DNA of 64,000 nt from Palsa-504 sp050011155 (GTDB lineage: Bacteria; Actinomycetota; Actinomycetes; Streptosporangiales; Streptosporangiaceae), in assembly GCA_050011155.1 (NCBI GenBank), contig JBEKJP010000025.1, forward strand, positions 1 to 64,000, read 5' to 3'. Of the stretch, positions 36,474-46,283 are shown piece by piece; position 1 is the stretch's first letter; each line of letters begins with the position of its first letter. The position numbers and the translations under genes are program-made. Under the pieces are notes generated by a model. It was given only the letters and a program-made list of their open reading frames with translations, was not told the DNA's origin and did no database searches.

Positions 36474-38243
36474 GTGCCCGCCAGAGAAGAAAGCGGACGC
36501 GGACGGCACGAGGATGAGGTGAAGAGCCTTAATGCTCAGATCTCCTTCCTTGATGAGGAGATCGCTGTACTGCGGCGCCGCTTGGCCGATTCGCCACGCC
36601 AGGTCCGGATGCTCGAGGACCGGCTGCGCGAGACCGAGGGGAACCTCACCGGGGTTACCTCCCAGAACGAGCGGCTGGCGGCGACGCTGCGCGAGGCGCG
36701 CGATCAGATCGTGGCGCTGAAGGAAGAAGTGGACCGGCTGGCCCAGCCGCCGTCCGGGTTCGGTGTCTTCCTGAACGCGAACGAGGACGACACCTGCGAC
36801 GTGTTCACCGGCGGCCGCAAGATGCGGGTGAACGTCTCCCCGAACGTCGAGCTCGCCGAGCTGCGTCCCGGTCAGGAAGTCGTGCTGAACGAGGCGCTCA
36901 ACGTCGTCATCGCCCAGTCGTATGAGACGGTGGGCGAGGTCGTCATGCTCAAGGAGGTCCTCGCCGACTCCAAGCGCGCCCTGGTCATCTCGCAGGCCGA
37001 CGAGGAGCGCGTGGTCCGGCTGGCCGAGCCGCTGCTGCACGAGACGATGCGGGCGGGCGACTCGCTGCTGCTCGAGTCCCGGTCGGGGTACGTGTACGAG
37101 CGGATCCCCAAGGCCGAGGTGGAGGAGCTGATCCTGGAGGAAGTCCCGGACATCTCCTACTCCGACATCGGCGGCCTGGCCGGCCAGATCGAGCAGATCA
37201 GGGACGCCGTCGAGCTGCCCTACCTGCACGCCGACCTGTTCCGCGAGCACAAGCTGCGGCCGCCCAAGGGCATCTTGCTCTACGGGCCGCCCGGCTGCGG
37301 CAAGACCCTGATCGCCAAGGCGGTGGCCAACTCGCTGGCCAAGAAGGTCGCGGAGAAGACGGCCGACGCGGCGAACAAGGAAGGCAAGAGCTTCTTCCTC
37401 AACATCAAGGGCCCGGAGCTGCTGAACAAGTACGTCGGCGAGACCGAGCGGCACATCCGGCTGGTGTTCCAGCGGGCCCGGGAGAAGGCCAGCGAGGGCA
37501 TGCCGGTCATCGTGTTCTTCGACGAGATGGACTCGATCTTCCGCACCCGCGGCTCGGGCGTGTCCTCCGACGTGGAGAACACGATCGTGCCCCAGCTGCT
37601 GTCCGAGATCGACGGCGTGGAGGGCCTGGAGAACGTCATCGTCATCGGCGCCTCCAACCGCGAGGACATGATCGACCCGGCCATCCTGCGGCCCGGCCGG
37701 CTCGACGTCAAGATCAAGATCGAGCGGCCGGACGCCGAGGCGGCCAAGGACATCTTCTCCAAGTACGTCCTCAAGGAACTGCCGCTGCACCCGGAGGACG
37801 TGGCCGAGAACGGCGGGTCGCCGCAGGCGTGCGTGGACGCGATGATCCAGCGGACGGTCGAGCGGATGTACACCGAGTCCGAGGAGAACAGGTTCCTCGA
37901 GGTCACCTACGCCAATGGTGACAAGGAAGTGCTGTACTTCAAGGACTTCAACTCCGGCGCGATGATCGAGAACATCGTCGCCCGGGCCAAGAAGATGGCC
38001 ATCAAGGCCTTCCTCGACACCGGCCAGAAGGGCATGCGCGTCAGCCACCTGCTGGCCGCGTGCGTCGACGAGTTCAGCGAGAACGAGGACCTGCCCAACA
38101 CCACCAACCCGGACGACTGGGCCCGGATCTCCGGTAAGAAGGGCGAGCGCATCGTCTACATCAGGACCCTGGTCTCCGGCAAGACCGGGACCGAGGCGGG
38201 CCGGTCGATCGACACGGTGGCGAACACCGGGCAGTACCTCTGA
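36474..38243 (+). CDS. arc: Proteasome-associated AAA ATPase ARC/Mpa
   Basis: A 589-residue ring ATPase that recognises pupylated proteins, unfolds them and feeds them to the 20S proteasome. N-terminal coiled coil (about 15-75) that binds Pup, interdomain OB folds, and one AAA module with Walker A GPPGCGKTLIAKA (about 272), Walker B VIVFFDEMDS and the second region of homology NVIVIGASNREDMIDPA. It ends in GQYL, the conserved tail that docks into the proteasome alpha ring. GTG at 36474 is preferred over 36450 because AAGGAGGTGAGG sits between them. First gene of arc-dop-pup-prcB-prcA. Confidence 0.95.
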   Translation: MPAREESGRGRHEDEVKSLNAQISFLDEEIAVLRRRLADSPRQVRMLEDRLRETEGNLTGVTSQNERLAATLREARDQIVALKEEVDRLAQPPSGFGVFLNANEDDTCDVFTGGRKMRVNVSPNVELAELRPGQEVVLNEALNVVIAQSYETVGEVVMLKEVLADSKRALVISQADEERVVRLAEPLLHETMRAGDSLLLESRSGYVYERIPKAEVEELILEEVPDISYSDIGGLAGQIEQIRDAVELPYLHADLFREHKLRPPKGILLYGPPGCGKTLIAKAVANSLAKKVAEKTADAANKEGKSFFLNIKGPELLNKYVGETERHIRLVFQRAREKASEGMPVIVFFDEMDSIFRTRGSGVSSDVENTIVPQLLSEIDGVEGLENVIVIGASNREDMIDPAILRPGRLDVKIKIERPDAEAAKDIFSKYVLKELPLHPEDVAENGGSPQACVDAMIQRTVERMYTESEENRFLEVTYANGDKEVLYFKDFNSGAMIENIVARAKKMAIKAFLDTGQKGMRVSHLLAACVDEFSENEDLPNTTNPDDWARISGKKGERIVYIRTLVSGKTGTEAGRSIDTVANTGQYL

Positions 38244-38258
38244 TGCCCGTAACGGCAC

Positions 38259-38264
38259 TAGGCT
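38259..38264 (+). promoter_or_regulatory. -10 hexamer of dop (leaderless type)
   Basis: TAGGCT, then 7 nt, then the dop ATG; no SD site. Confidence 0.45.
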
Positions 38265-38271
38265 GCTTTAC

Positions 38272-39789
38272 ATGAGCGTTCTTCGCGTGATGGGCACAGA
38301 GACCGAGTACGGCATCTCTGTGCCCGGCCAGCCTGGGGCGAACGCGATGGTGACCTCATCCCAGATCGTCAACGCGTACCAGGCGGCCACGGCCGCCCGG
38401 GCGCGCCGAGCCCGCTGGGATTTCGAGGAGGAGAACCCGCTGCGGGACGCGCGCGGTTTCGACCTGACCCGTGAGGCGGCCGACTCCTCGCAGCTCACCG
38501 ACGAGGATCTGGGCCTGGCCAACGTCATCCTCACCAACGGCGGGCGGCTGTACGTCGACCACGCGCACCCGGAGTACTCGGCCCCCGAGTGCACGAACCC
38601 GCTGTCGGTGGTGATCTGGGACAAGGTCGGCGAGCGGGTCATGGCGGAGGCCGCGGCCAAGGCCGCGACCATCCCCGGCAGCGCGCCCATCCAGCTGTAC
38701 AAGAACAACACCGATAACAAGGGCGCCTCGTACGGCTCGCACGAGAACTACCTGATGCGGCGGGGCACGCCGTTCGCGGACATCGTCAGGAACCTGGTCC
38801 CGTTCTTCGTCTCCCGCCAGGTGGTCTGCGGGGCCGGCCGGGTCGGCATCGGCGCCGACGGCCGCGGGACGGGCTTCCAGATCAGCCAGCGGGCCGACTT
38901 CTTCGAGGTCGAGGTCGGCCTGGAGACCACGCTCAAGCGGCCGATCATCAACACCAGGGACGAGCCGCACGCCGACCCGGAGAAGTACCGGCGGCTGCAC
39001 GTGATCATCGGCGACGCCAACCTGAGCGAGGTCTCCACCTACCTCAAGGTCGGCACGACCGCGCTGGTCCTGGCGATGATCGAGGACAAGTTCCTGAGCG
39101 CCGACCTGTCGATCGAGGCGCCGGTGGCTGAACTCCGCGCGATCTCGCACGACCCGACCTGCCGCCGCCTGGTCACGCTCAAGGACGGCCGCAAGATGAC
39201 CGCCGTCCAGCTCCAGGCCGAGTACCTCGAACTGGCCCGCAAGTACACCCAGGACAAGTACGGCGACGACGTCGATGACATCACCACGGACGTGCTCGAC
39301 CGGTGGGAGTCGGTGCTGGACCGGCTGGCCGAGGACCCGATGCTGCTGTCGAGGGAACTCGACTGGGTAGCCAAGCTCGAACTGCTCGAAGGATACCGGA
39401 CCCGCGACGGCCTGGCCTGGGACAACCCGCGACTGGAGCTTGTCGACCTGCAGTACGCCGACGTGCGGCCTGACCGCGGGCTCTACAACCGGCTCGTGGC
39501 CCGGGGCCGGATGGTGCGGCTCACCGACGACGCGACCGTGGACCGGGCGATCGAGAACCCGCCCGAGGACACCCGGGCCTACTTCCGCGGTCGCTGCCTG
39601 CGGCAGTACCCGGAGTCCGTAGCGGCCGCCTCGTGGGACTCGGTGATCTTCGACATCCCCGGCCGGGAGTCACTGCAGCGCGTCCCCACGCTCGAACCGC
39701 TGCGCGGCACGCGGGCGCACGTAGGTGACTTGCTCGACCGCTGCCGCAGCGCCGCGGAACTGGTCGCCGCGCTTACTGGCAAGGACTAG
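38272..39789 (+). CDS. dop: Deamidase/depupylase Dop
   Basis: A 505-residue member of the carboxylate-amine ligase-like Dop/PafA family. It deamidates the C-terminal Gln of Pup to Glu and cleaves Pup from substrates. Signature MGTETEYGIS near the N-terminus (Mg-ATP site and the catalytic Asp region), NGGRLYVDHAHPEYSAPE, and the Dop-specific loop region around KNNTDNKGASYGSHENYL. It sits between arc and pup and appears to have its own leaderless start. Distinct from PafA, which is not found in the window. Confidence 0.95.
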   Translation: MSVLRVMGTETEYGISVPGQPGANAMVTSSQIVNAYQAATAARARRARWDFEEENPLRDARGFDLTREAADSSQLTDEDLGLANVILTNGGRLYVDHAHPEYSAPECTNPLSVVIWDKVGERVMAEAAAKAATIPGSAPIQLYKNNTDNKGASYGSHENYLMRRGTPFADIVRNLVPFFVSRQVVCGAGRVGIGADGRGTGFQISQRADFFEVEVGLETTLKRPIINTRDEPHADPEKYRRLHVIIGDANLSEVSTYLKVGTTALVLAMIEDKFLSADLSIEAPVAELRAISHDPTCRRLVTLKDGRKMTAVQLQAEYLELARKYTQDKYGDDVDDITTDVLDRWESVLDRLAEDPMLLSRELDWVAKLELLEGYRTRDGLAWDNPRLELVDLQYADVRPDRGLYNRLVARGRMVRLTDDATVDRAIENPPEDTRAYFRGRCLRQYPESVAAASWDSVIFDIPGRESLQRVPTLEPLRGTRAHVGDLLDRCRSAAELVAALTGKD

Positions 39790-39819
39790 AACTCTCCCCT
39801 AGCATCCCCCTAGCCACGT

Positions 39820-39834
39820 GTCCCGGCCCGGGAC
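39820..39834. repeat. Short palindrome between dop and pup
   Basis: GTCCCGG-C-CCGGGAC, 31 bp after the dop stop codon. Possible weak hairpin. Confidence 0.3.
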
Positions 39835-39926
39835 CGCGGTCGCGAGTTCGTACCGATTTCGGCCTGGCGGGATTGGGAGGGACTCCCACGGGTGACGATA
39901 GCGTTGGGACTGACGGAGGTAAGCAC

Positions 39927-40139
39927 ATGGCAACGAGCAAGGACACAGGCGGTCAGCGGCAGACCACTCGGCGCGCCGAGGAGACCGAAGAGACCGAGAC
40001 CGGAAGCACCGAGGAGGTCAGGGAGCGGCAGGAGAAGCTCTCCGACGACGTCGACGCGATCCTCGACGAGATCGACGAGGTGCTCGAGGAGAACGCCGAG
40101 GAGTTCGTCCGGTCCTACGTGCAAAAGGGCGGTCAGTAG
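39927..40139 (+). CDS. pup: Prokaryotic ubiquitin-like protein Pup
   Basis: A 70-residue, Glu/Asp-rich, intrinsically disordered tag that is attached to substrate lysines. It has the helical Mpa-binding stretch SDDVDAILDEIDEVLEENAE and ends VQKGGQ: the final Gln must be deamidated by Dop before ligation by PafA. ACGGAGG precedes the ATG at 39927; the longer upstream frame is not used. Length and ending are normal. Confidence 0.96.
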   Translation: MATSKDTGGQRQTTRRAEETEETETGSTEEVRERQEKLSDDVDAILDEIDEVLEENAEEFVRSYVQKGGQ

Positions 40140-40270
40140 CCGCGGCGGCCGTCGGCGCCGGCCGGTTCGCCGTAGGCGGACGCGTCGGCGCCTCTCGTGA
40201 CCTGCCGCGCTCAGCCGTGGCAGTAGGGTCAGTTGAGTACGTTTACTACGACTAGGGGAGGAGGTCCGCG

Positions 40271-41197
40271 TTGGGCTCGCATTTCGACGGCAGCCAATCC
40301 GGCCCGTTCGCCGGGAATCCGAGGGTGTCCGGCTGGGGGCCAGGTGCGGCAGGCGGTTCCCCGTCGGGCTTCCTGGGCCTGCAGACCTCCTCGTTCACCG
40401 ACTTCCTGGCCTCGTACTCGCCGGGGCTGCTGCCCGGCCGGGTGACGTCCCCGGCTGGTGACGGCCAGATCTCCCAGGTCGTCAGGGACCTGCCGCACGC
40501 CACCACGATCGTGGCCGCGGTCTGCGACGGGGGAGTGGTGCTGGCCGGCGACCGCCGGGCCACCGCCGGGAACATGATCGCCAAGCGGGACGTGGAGAAG
40601 GTCTTCCGCAGCGACGAGTACTCCGGCATGGGCTACGCGGGTACCGGCAGCCTCGGGATCGAGTTCGTCCGGCTGTTCCAGGTCGAGCTGGAGCACTACG
40701 AGAAGATGGAGGGCCGGTCGCTGTCCCTCGAGGGCAAGGCGAACCGGCTGGCCACGATGGTCCGGGGCAATCTCGGCGCGGCCATGCAGGGCCTGGTCGT
40801 GGTGCCGCTGTTCGTCGGTTACGACGAGGGCGACGGCATCGGCCGGATCTTCAGCTATGACGTGGCCGGCGGTCCGTACGAGGAGCAGCGGTTCTACTCC
40901 ATCGGCTCGGGGTCGCTGTTCGCCCGGGGCGCGCTGAAGAAGCTCTACGCCGACGGCATGTCCGCCGACGACGTCGTGCTGGCCTGCGTGCAGGCCCTGT
41001 ACGACGCCGCCGACGACGACTCGGCGACCGGGGGCCCGGACCTGACCCGGCGCCTCTTCCCGGTCATCGCCACGATCACGTCCGATGGCTTCACGAAGCT
41101 GCCCGACTCGGAATCCGCGCGGATCTCCGAGCAGGTCGTGCGGGAGCGGATGAGCCTCCCGGACGGCCCGTCGGCGCCGCTGCGTAACGGCGGCTAG
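40271..41197 (+). CDS. prcB: 20S proteasome beta subunit PrcB
   Basis: A 308-residue precursor. The propeptide (1-77) is removed autocatalytically to expose Thr78 in DLPHA-TTIVAAVCDGGV as the N-terminal nucleophile; the catalytic Lys lies in MIAKRDVEKVF and Asp in LAGDRRAT. TTG start with GGGAGGAGG about 8 nt upstream, a rarer start codon. Assembles with PrcA into the proteolytic core. Confidence 0.94.
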   Translation: MGSHFDGSQSGPFAGNPRVSGWGPGAAGGSPSGFLGLQTSSFTDFLASYSPGLLPGRVTSPAGDGQISQVVRDLPHATTIVAAVCDGGVVLAGDRRATAGNMIAKRDVEKVFRSDEYSGMGYAGTGSLGIEFVRLFQVELEHYEKMEGRSLSLEGKANRLATMVRGNLGAAMQGLVVVPLFVGYDEGDGIGRIFSYDVAGGPYEEQRFYSIGSGSLFARGALKKLYADGMSADDVVLACVQALYDAADDDSATGGPDLTRRLFPVIATITSDGFTKLPDSESARISEQVVRERMSLPDGPSAPLRNGG

Positions 41198-41238
41198 CCC
41201 TCAGCCCGACCCATTACTAGGGAAAAGGAACCCCCGCG

Positions 41239-42156
41239 GTGTCAATGCCGTTCTACGTGTCACCCGCACAGGCGATGCGGGACAAGGCCGAGTATGCGCG
41301 GCAGGGGATCGCACGCGGCCGTAGCTGCGTGACGCTGCAGTACGCGGACGGGATCCTCCTGGTGGCGCCGAACCCGTCGAGCGCGCTGCACAAGATCAGC
41401 GAGATCTACGACCGGATCGCGTTCGCCGCGGTGGGCCGCTACAACGAGTACGAGAACCTGCGCAAGGCCGGCGTCACCTACGCGGACATCACCGGCTACC
41501 AGTTCGACCGGCACGACGTGACCGCCCGCGGCATCGCCAACTGGTACGCCCAGACGCTCGGCACCATCTTCACCGAGCAGCTGAAGCCGTTCGAGGTGGA
41601 GATCGTGGTCGCCGAGGTGGGCGCCACGCCCGCGGACGACCAGATCTACCGGATCACCTTCGACGGCTCGGTGACCGACGAGCCCGGCTTCGTGGCCTTC
41701 GGCGGCCTGGCCGACCAGGTGTCCGCCGCCCTCAAGGAGCACTACGCCGACAACATGTCCCTGTCCGAGGCGTTCGCCGCCGCGCTGGCCGCGCTGTCCG
41801 CGTCGGGCAACGGCGAGTACACGGCCTCGCAGCTGGAAGTGGCTATCCTGGAGCGCGCTCGCGACCACCGGACCTTCCGCCGCATCCGCAGCGCCCGCCT
41901 CGAGCAGCTGCTCGCCGAGGCCCGCCCGGCCGTGGCCGCCGCGGAATCCGCCGAGGCTGCCGCCGCCAGCGAGGGCTCCAGTGCGGACTCCGGCTCCGGC
42001 GCGGCTCCGGGATCCTCCTCCGGCTCCGCCTCGTCCAGCCCCGGCTCGCCTGGCAGCACGGGCTCGGCTGGCCCCGCCGACTCCGGCCCGCCCACCGGCC
42101 CCGCCCCGGGCGGCTCCGACCGCGGCTCCGGCCTAGGCGGCGGCAGCCCCCTCTAA
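41239..42156 (+). CDS. prcA: 20S proteasome alpha subunit PrcA
   Basis: A 305-residue alpha subunit forming the gated outer rings: MPFYVSPAQAMRDKAEYARQ, the conserved alpha N-terminus, then GIARGRSCVTLQYADGI. The last 65 residues are a Ser/Gly/Pro/Ala-rich tail, longer than in M. tuberculosis PrcA (248 aa in total). GTG at 41239 has AAAAGGA 8 nt upstream; ATG 41245 is the alternative. pafA, usual downstream partner, is replaced here by the convergent FAS cluster. Confidence 0.94.
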   Translation: MSMPFYVSPAQAMRDKAEYARQGIARGRSCVTLQYADGILLVAPNPSSALHKISEIYDRIAFAAVGRYNEYENLRKAGVTYADITGYQFDRHDVTARGIANWYAQTLGTIFTEQLKPFEVEIVVAEVGATPADDQIYRITFDGSVTDEPGFVAFGGLADQVSAALKEHYADNMSLSEAFAAALAALSASGNGEYTASQLEVAILERARDHRTFRRIRSARLEQLLAEARPAVAAAESAEAAAASEGSSADSGSGAAPGSSSGSASSSPGSPGSTGSAGPADSGPPTGPAPGGSDRGSGLGGGSPL

Positions 42157-42172
42157 CGCAGCCCCGCCCCCC

Positions 42173-43645
42173 TTACAGCGGGATGTTGGCGTGGTTGCCC
42201 TTCAGCTGGGGGGCTTCGGCGAGGGCCCGGGCCAGTTCGCGGTGGGTCTGGCTGGGCTCGATGACCGCGTCGACGACTCCGAGCTCGACGGCGCGTTGCA
42301 GGCCGCCCGCGGTGGCCTCGTGCTCCGCCGCCAGCTGCGCCTCGGCCTCGTGCAGCTTCTCCGGCGGCAGCGTGGCCAGCGTGCGCCGGTGCAGGATGCG
42401 CACCGCGGCGACCGCGCCCATCACGGCGATCTCGGCGCCCGGCCAGGCGAACACGCGGGTCGCGCCGAGCGAGCGGGAGTTCATCGCGATGTAGGCGCCG
42501 CCATAGGCCTTGCGGGTCACCAGGGTCACCCGGGGGACCGTGGCCTCGGCGAAGGCGTGCAGCAGCTTGGCGCCGCGGCGGACCACACCGTCCCATTCCT
42601 GGCCGACGCCGGGCAGGTACCCGGGCACGTCCACCAGGACCACGAGCGGTACGCCGAACGCGTCGCACATCCGCACGAAGCGGGCCGCCTTCTCGGCCGA
42701 GACCGAGTCCAGGCAGCCGCCGAGCCGCATCGGGTTGCTGGCCACGACGCCAACAGTGCGGCCGGCCAGGCGGCCGAGGATGGTCACGATGTTCGGCGCC
42801 CAGCGGGGGTGGAGTTCGACCCCGGGCGTATCGAGCAGCCTGTTCGTCAGCAGGTGCACGTCGTAGGCGCGGCGCGCGGACTCGGGCAGCAGGCCCGACA
42901 GGTCGCGATCGGCGGCCTCCTCGTTGACCTTGCTCTGGTCACTCAGCATGGCCGCGAGTTCGCGCGCCCGGTCCAGCGCGTCCGCATCGGTCGCCGTGAC
43001 CACATGCACCACGCCGGACCGGCGGCTGTGCGGCTCGGGGCCGCCCAGCCGTTCCATGTCCACGTCTTCGCCGGTCACCGAGCGCACCACGTCCGGGCCG
43101 GTGACGAAGATCCGGCCCGGGCCGGACAGGATCACGATGTCGGTCAGCGCCGGGCCGTACGCGGCGCCGCCTGCCGCCGGGCCGAGCACCACGGAGATCT
43201 GCGGGACCCGCCCGGACGCGCGGGTCATCGCGGCGAACACGGATCCCACCGCGTGCAGGCTGGCCACGCCCTCGGCCAGCCTGGCTCCGCCGGAGTGCCA
43301 CAGGCCCACGATCGGAACCCCCCGCGACATGGCCTCGGCGTAGGCCGCGACGATCGTCGCGCAGCCCGCGGTGCCCATCGCGCCGCCCTGGACCCGGGGG
43401 TCGGAGGCGAACGCCACGACGCCCGCGCCATGCACCAGGCCGGTGCCCGCCACGACCCCGCCGCGCTCCTCGGTCTCGACCGGCAGGATCTCCAGCGTGC
43501 CGGGATCGAACAGGGCTGCCAGGCGCTCCTGCGGATCCCGGGGCAGCGTGGCCGCTGGCGCGGCGACTGCGGCCACCGAGCCGGCCAGCCCTGTCGCCCG
43601 CTGCGGAACGGTCATCTGGGCAGCACCTTGATCCAGTGCGGTCAT
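42173..43645 (-). CDS. accD: Acyl-CoA carboxylase beta (carboxyltransferase) subunit, AccD6-like
   Basis: A 490-residue carboxyltransferase joining carboxybiotin to acetyl- or propionyl-CoA, giving malonyl-CoA for the adjacent FAS II genes. Oxyanion-hole glycines appear in GLWHSGGARLAEGVASL and GPAAGGAAYGPAL in the N-terminal crotonase fold, and VDVPGYLPGVGQEW with VTRKAYGGAYIAMNS in the C-terminal one. GAGGAG upstream of the ATG. Last gene of the fab operon, 63 bp after fabF, the place of accD6 in the mycobacterial fabD-acpM-kasA-kasB-accD6 operon. Acyl preference is not decided by sequence here. Confidence 0.9.
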   Translation of the reverse strand: MTALDQGAAQMTVPQRATGLAGSVAAVAAPAATLPRDPQERLAALFDPGTLEILPVETEERGGVVAGTGLVHGAGVVAFASDPRVQGGAMGTAGCATIVAAYAEAMSRGVPIVGLWHSGGARLAEGVASLHAVGSVFAAMTRASGRVPQISVVLGPAAGGAAYGPALTDIVILSGPGRIFVTGPDVVRSVTGEDVDMERLGGPEPHSRRSGVVHVVTATDADALDRARELAAMLSDQSKVNEEAADRDLSGLLPESARRAYDVHLLTNRLLDTPGVELHPRWAPNIVTILGRLAGRTVGVVASNPMRLGGCLDSVSAEKAARFVRMCDAFGVPLVVLVDVPGYLPGVGQEWDGVVRRGAKLLHAFAEATVPRVTLVTRKAYGGAYIAMNSRSLGATRVFAWPGAEIAVMGAVAAVRILHRRTLATLPPEKLHEAEAQLAAEHEATAGGLQRAVELGVVDAVIEPSQTHRELARALAEAPQLKGNHANIPL

Positions 43646-43708
43646 CTCAGGTCTCCTCTAACCGGTAAACCGGAACGAAGGATGCGGCGAGCGCGAATGC
43701 GAGCCCGG

Positions 43709-44956
43709 TCAGGCGACGGTGAATACCAGCGACACGTTGTGGCCGCCGAACCCGAATGTGTTGTTCAGCACCGCCATCGGCTCGGAGCCGCGCTTGCTGA
43801 GCGGCCTCGGCTCGGTGGCGACGTCTACCGGCACGTTCTCGTCCAGGTCCTCGAGGTTGATGGTGGGCGGGGCCATATGCTCGCGGAGCGCGAGGATGGC
43901 GGCCACTGACTCGACGGCGCCCGCACCGCCGAGCAGGTGCCCGGTCATCGACTTGGTCGAGGTGACGACCACGCCGTCGATGGCGGTTCCGAGCGCCTTC
44001 GCCAGGGCCTGCGCCTCGGTGGCGTCGCCCTCGGGGGTAGACGTGGCATGCGCGTTCACGTGCACGACCTGGCCCGGGTCGACCTCGGCGTTGACCATCG
44101 CGCGGGTGATGGCCGCGATCACGCCCGCCCCGTCGGGCGCCGGGTGGGCGATGTGGTAGGCGTCGGAGGAGTAACCGGCTCCAGCCGCGACGGCGTAGAT
44201 CGTGGCGTCACGCCGCTGCGCGTGTGACAGCGACTCGAGCACCAGCACGCCGGCTCCCTCGCCGAGCACGAACCCGTCCCTGGCCTTGTCGAACGGCCGG
44301 GAGGCCCGCTCTGGCTCGTCGTTGCGGGTGGACATGGCCCGCATCACCGCGAACGCGCCGATGTTCAGCGGCATGATCGCCGCCTCGGTGCCGCCGGCCA
44401 GCACCATGTCAGCCCGCCCCGAACGGATCATGTCGATGCCGTAGCCGATCGCCTCGCCGCCGGAGGCGCACGCGCTGACCAGCGCGTGGGCGCCCGCACG
44501 GGCGCCGAATTCCATGCTGATCCAGCCGGCTGAGCCGTTCGGCATGAGCATCGGCACCGTGTACGGCGAGATGCGCTGCCAGCCCTTCTCCTTGAGCGCG
44601 TCGTACGCGGTCAGGGTCGAGCCGATACCGCCGATCCCGCTGGTGACGCTGACGCCGAGCCGCTCGGGGTCCACCTCGGGCGAGCCCGCGTCGGCCCACG
44701 CCTCGCGCGCCGCGACCAGCGCCAGCTGCTCGCAGCGATCCATCCGCCGGGCCTGCACCCGGCCTACGATCTCCACCGGGTCGACGGCCGCCGGGGCCGC
44801 GATGCGCACCGGCAGCTCCTCCGCCCACGGCTCGGCGATGTGGCACACCCCGCTGCGGCCCGCCAGCATCGCCGACCAGGTCGACGCGACGTCCCCGCCG
44901 AGCGGGGTAGTCGCGCCGAGCCCGGTAACGACGACGATCTCGCGCCCTGAGGTCAC
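43709..44956 (-). CDS. fabF: 3-oxoacyl-[ACP] synthase II FabF
   Basis: A 415-residue condensing enzyme that elongates acyl-ACP with malonyl-ACP. Catalytic Cys163 in SACASGGEAIG, His in VNAHATSTPEGD, and Lys-His in TKSMTGHLLGGAGAVE; the GFGGHN ending is normal. ATGA overlap with acpP. It belongs to the operon fabD-fabH-acpP-fabF-accD transcribed leftward. Confidence 0.95.
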   Translation of the reverse strand: MTSGREIVVVTGLGATTPLGGDVASTWSAMLAGRSGVCHIAEPWAEELPVRIAAPAAVDPVEIVGRVQARRMDRCEQLALVAAREAWADAGSPEVDPERLGVSVTSGIGGIGSTLTAYDALKEKGWQRISPYTVPMLMPNGSAGWISMEFGARAGAHALVSACASGGEAIGYGIDMIRSGRADMVLAGGTEAAIMPLNIGAFAVMRAMSTRNDEPERASRPFDKARDGFVLGEGAGVLVLESLSHAQRRDATIYAVAAGAGYSSDAYHIAHPAPDGAGVIAAITRAMVNAEVDPGQVVHVNAHATSTPEGDATEAQALAKALGTAIDGVVVTSTKSMTGHLLGGAGAVESVAAILALREHMAPPTINLEDLDENVPVDVATEPRPLSKRGSEPMAVLNNTFGFGGHNVSLVFTVA

Positions 44957-45204
44957 GCCGAGCCTCCGGCGCTCTTAGTCACGAAGTTCACCACGTCCTG
45001 AACCGTGGTCAGGTCCTTCAGCTGCTCGTCGGGGATCTCGACGCCGAACTTGTCCTGGGCGGCGACGGCGATCTCCACCATGGACAGCGAGTCGATGTCC
45101 AGGTCGTCGACGAAGCTCTTGCTCGGCGTGACCTCGTCGGCCGGCACGCCGGCGATCTCCTCGACGATTTCCCCAAGCCCGGCGAGGATCTCCTGCTCGT
45201 TCAT
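44953..45204 (-). CDS. acpP: Acyl carrier protein AcpP
   Basis: An 83-residue acidic carrier protein. Ser39 in DDLDIDSLSMVE is the site for 4'-phosphopantetheine. AGGAGAAG precedes the ATG. Carries growing acyl chains between the FabD, FabH, FabF, FabG and FabI enzymes of this window. Confidence 0.96.
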   Translation of the reverse strand: MNEQEILAGLGEIVEEIAGVPADEVTPSKSFVDDLDIDSLSMVEIAVAAQDKFGVEIPDEQLKDLTTVQDVVNFVTKSAGGSA

Positions 45205-45301
45205 GACTCTTCTCCTGATCTGTGGTGTTCGTTGTGGTCTGCGGTCGCGGGGCGAGTTCAGTCCCGATCCGGCCGGCGGCCGGCCCGCTAACCGGGCGCG
45301 G

Positions 45302-46279
45302 CTAGGGTACCGTGATCACCTGCGCGGCGTAACACATCCCCGCGCCGAAGCCCAGCAGCAGCGCCAGTGACCCCGGCTTGACGTCGCCGCGCTCGGCCAT
45401 CCGGGCCAGGGCCAGCGGCACCGAGGCCGAGGACGTGTTGCCCGCGTGCACGATGTCATCCGCCAGCCGGTCGCGCGGCACGCCGAGCTTGCGCGCGATG
45501 GACTCGATGATCCGCAGGTTCGCCTGGTGCGGGACGAACGCCGCCAGGTCGCTCACCGCGACGCCCGCCCGCTCACAGGCCCGCGCCGCGATCGGCTGCA
45601 TGGACGTGGTGGCCCAGCGGAACACCGCCTGGCCCTCCTGGTACATGAACGAGTTGCGATTCGGAATCGCGATCTTCTGGGCTAGGTCCCCGGCGCTGCC
45701 CCAGGCGACCGGGCCGATGCCCGGCGGCTCGCCGTCCGCGACCGGCCCGACCACCGCGGCGCCCGCCCCGTCAGCGAAGATGATGCACGTGGACCGGTCG
45801 TCGGGGTCGATCCAGGCGGTCATCTTCTCCGCCCCGATGACCAGCGCGTAGCGGGAGGTGCCCGCGCGGATCGCGTCCGAGACGCTGGCCAGCGCGTAGC
45901 AGAAGCCGGCGCAGGCGGCGTTCAGGTCATAGGCGCCGGGCGCGACGATGCCGAGCCGGTGGGCCGCCCCGGCCGCGACGTTCGGTATCGACACCTCGTT
46001 GCTGCAGGTCGCCACGATAACCAGGTCGATGTCACTCGGGGACAGGCCGCTGGCGGCCAGTGCCTTGCCACCCGCCACGACCGCCATGTCGGTCACGGTC
46101 TCCTCGGGTCCGGCGTACCGGCGGCTGACGATGCCGACCCGGCTGCGGATCCACTCGTCGCTGGTGTCGACCCGGGCCGCGAGGTCGTCGTTGGTGACCA
46201 CGTTGGCCGGCTGGTAGGCGCCGAGCGACAGGATGCGTGCACCGGGGGCGGGCGGGAACGGTGGCGAGAAGTGTGTCAT
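45302..46279 (-). CDS. fabH: 3-oxoacyl-[ACP] synthase III FabH
   Basis: A 325-residue initiating condensing enzyme, joining an acyl-CoA primer (acetyl or branched) to malonyl-ACP. Catalytic Cys123 in NAACAGFCYAL, His in AAFVPHQANLRI, Asn in IVHAGNTSSASVPLAL. ATG at 46279, 4 nt past the fabD stop, with GGAAGG as SD inside the end of fabD; longer reading upstream overlaps fabD and is rejected. Confidence 0.95.
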   Translation of the reverse strand: MTHFSPPFPPAPGARILSLGAYQPANVVTNDDLAARVDTSDEWIRSRVGIVSRRYAGPEETVTDMAVVAGGKALAASGLSPSDIDLVIVATCSNEVSIPNVAAGAAHRLGIVAPGAYDLNAACAGFCYALASVSDAIRAGTSRYALVIGAEKMTAWIDPDDRSTCIIFADGAGAAVVGPVADGEPPGIGPVAWGSAGDLAQKIAIPNRNSFMYQEGQAVFRWATTSMQPIAARACERAGVAVSDLAAFVPHQANLRIIESIARKLGVPRDRLADDIVHAGNTSSASVPLALARMAERGDVKPGSLALLLGFGAGMCYAAQVITVP

Positions 46280-46283
46280 GCGC

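Noticed and set aside
36444..38258. 604-codon minus-strand frame opposite arc
   Set aside because: Antisense shadow of the proteasomal ATPase; no family resemblance or SD.
42191..43909. 572-codon plus-strand frame opposite accD
   Set aside because: Antisense shadow; accD is intact with catalytic motifs.
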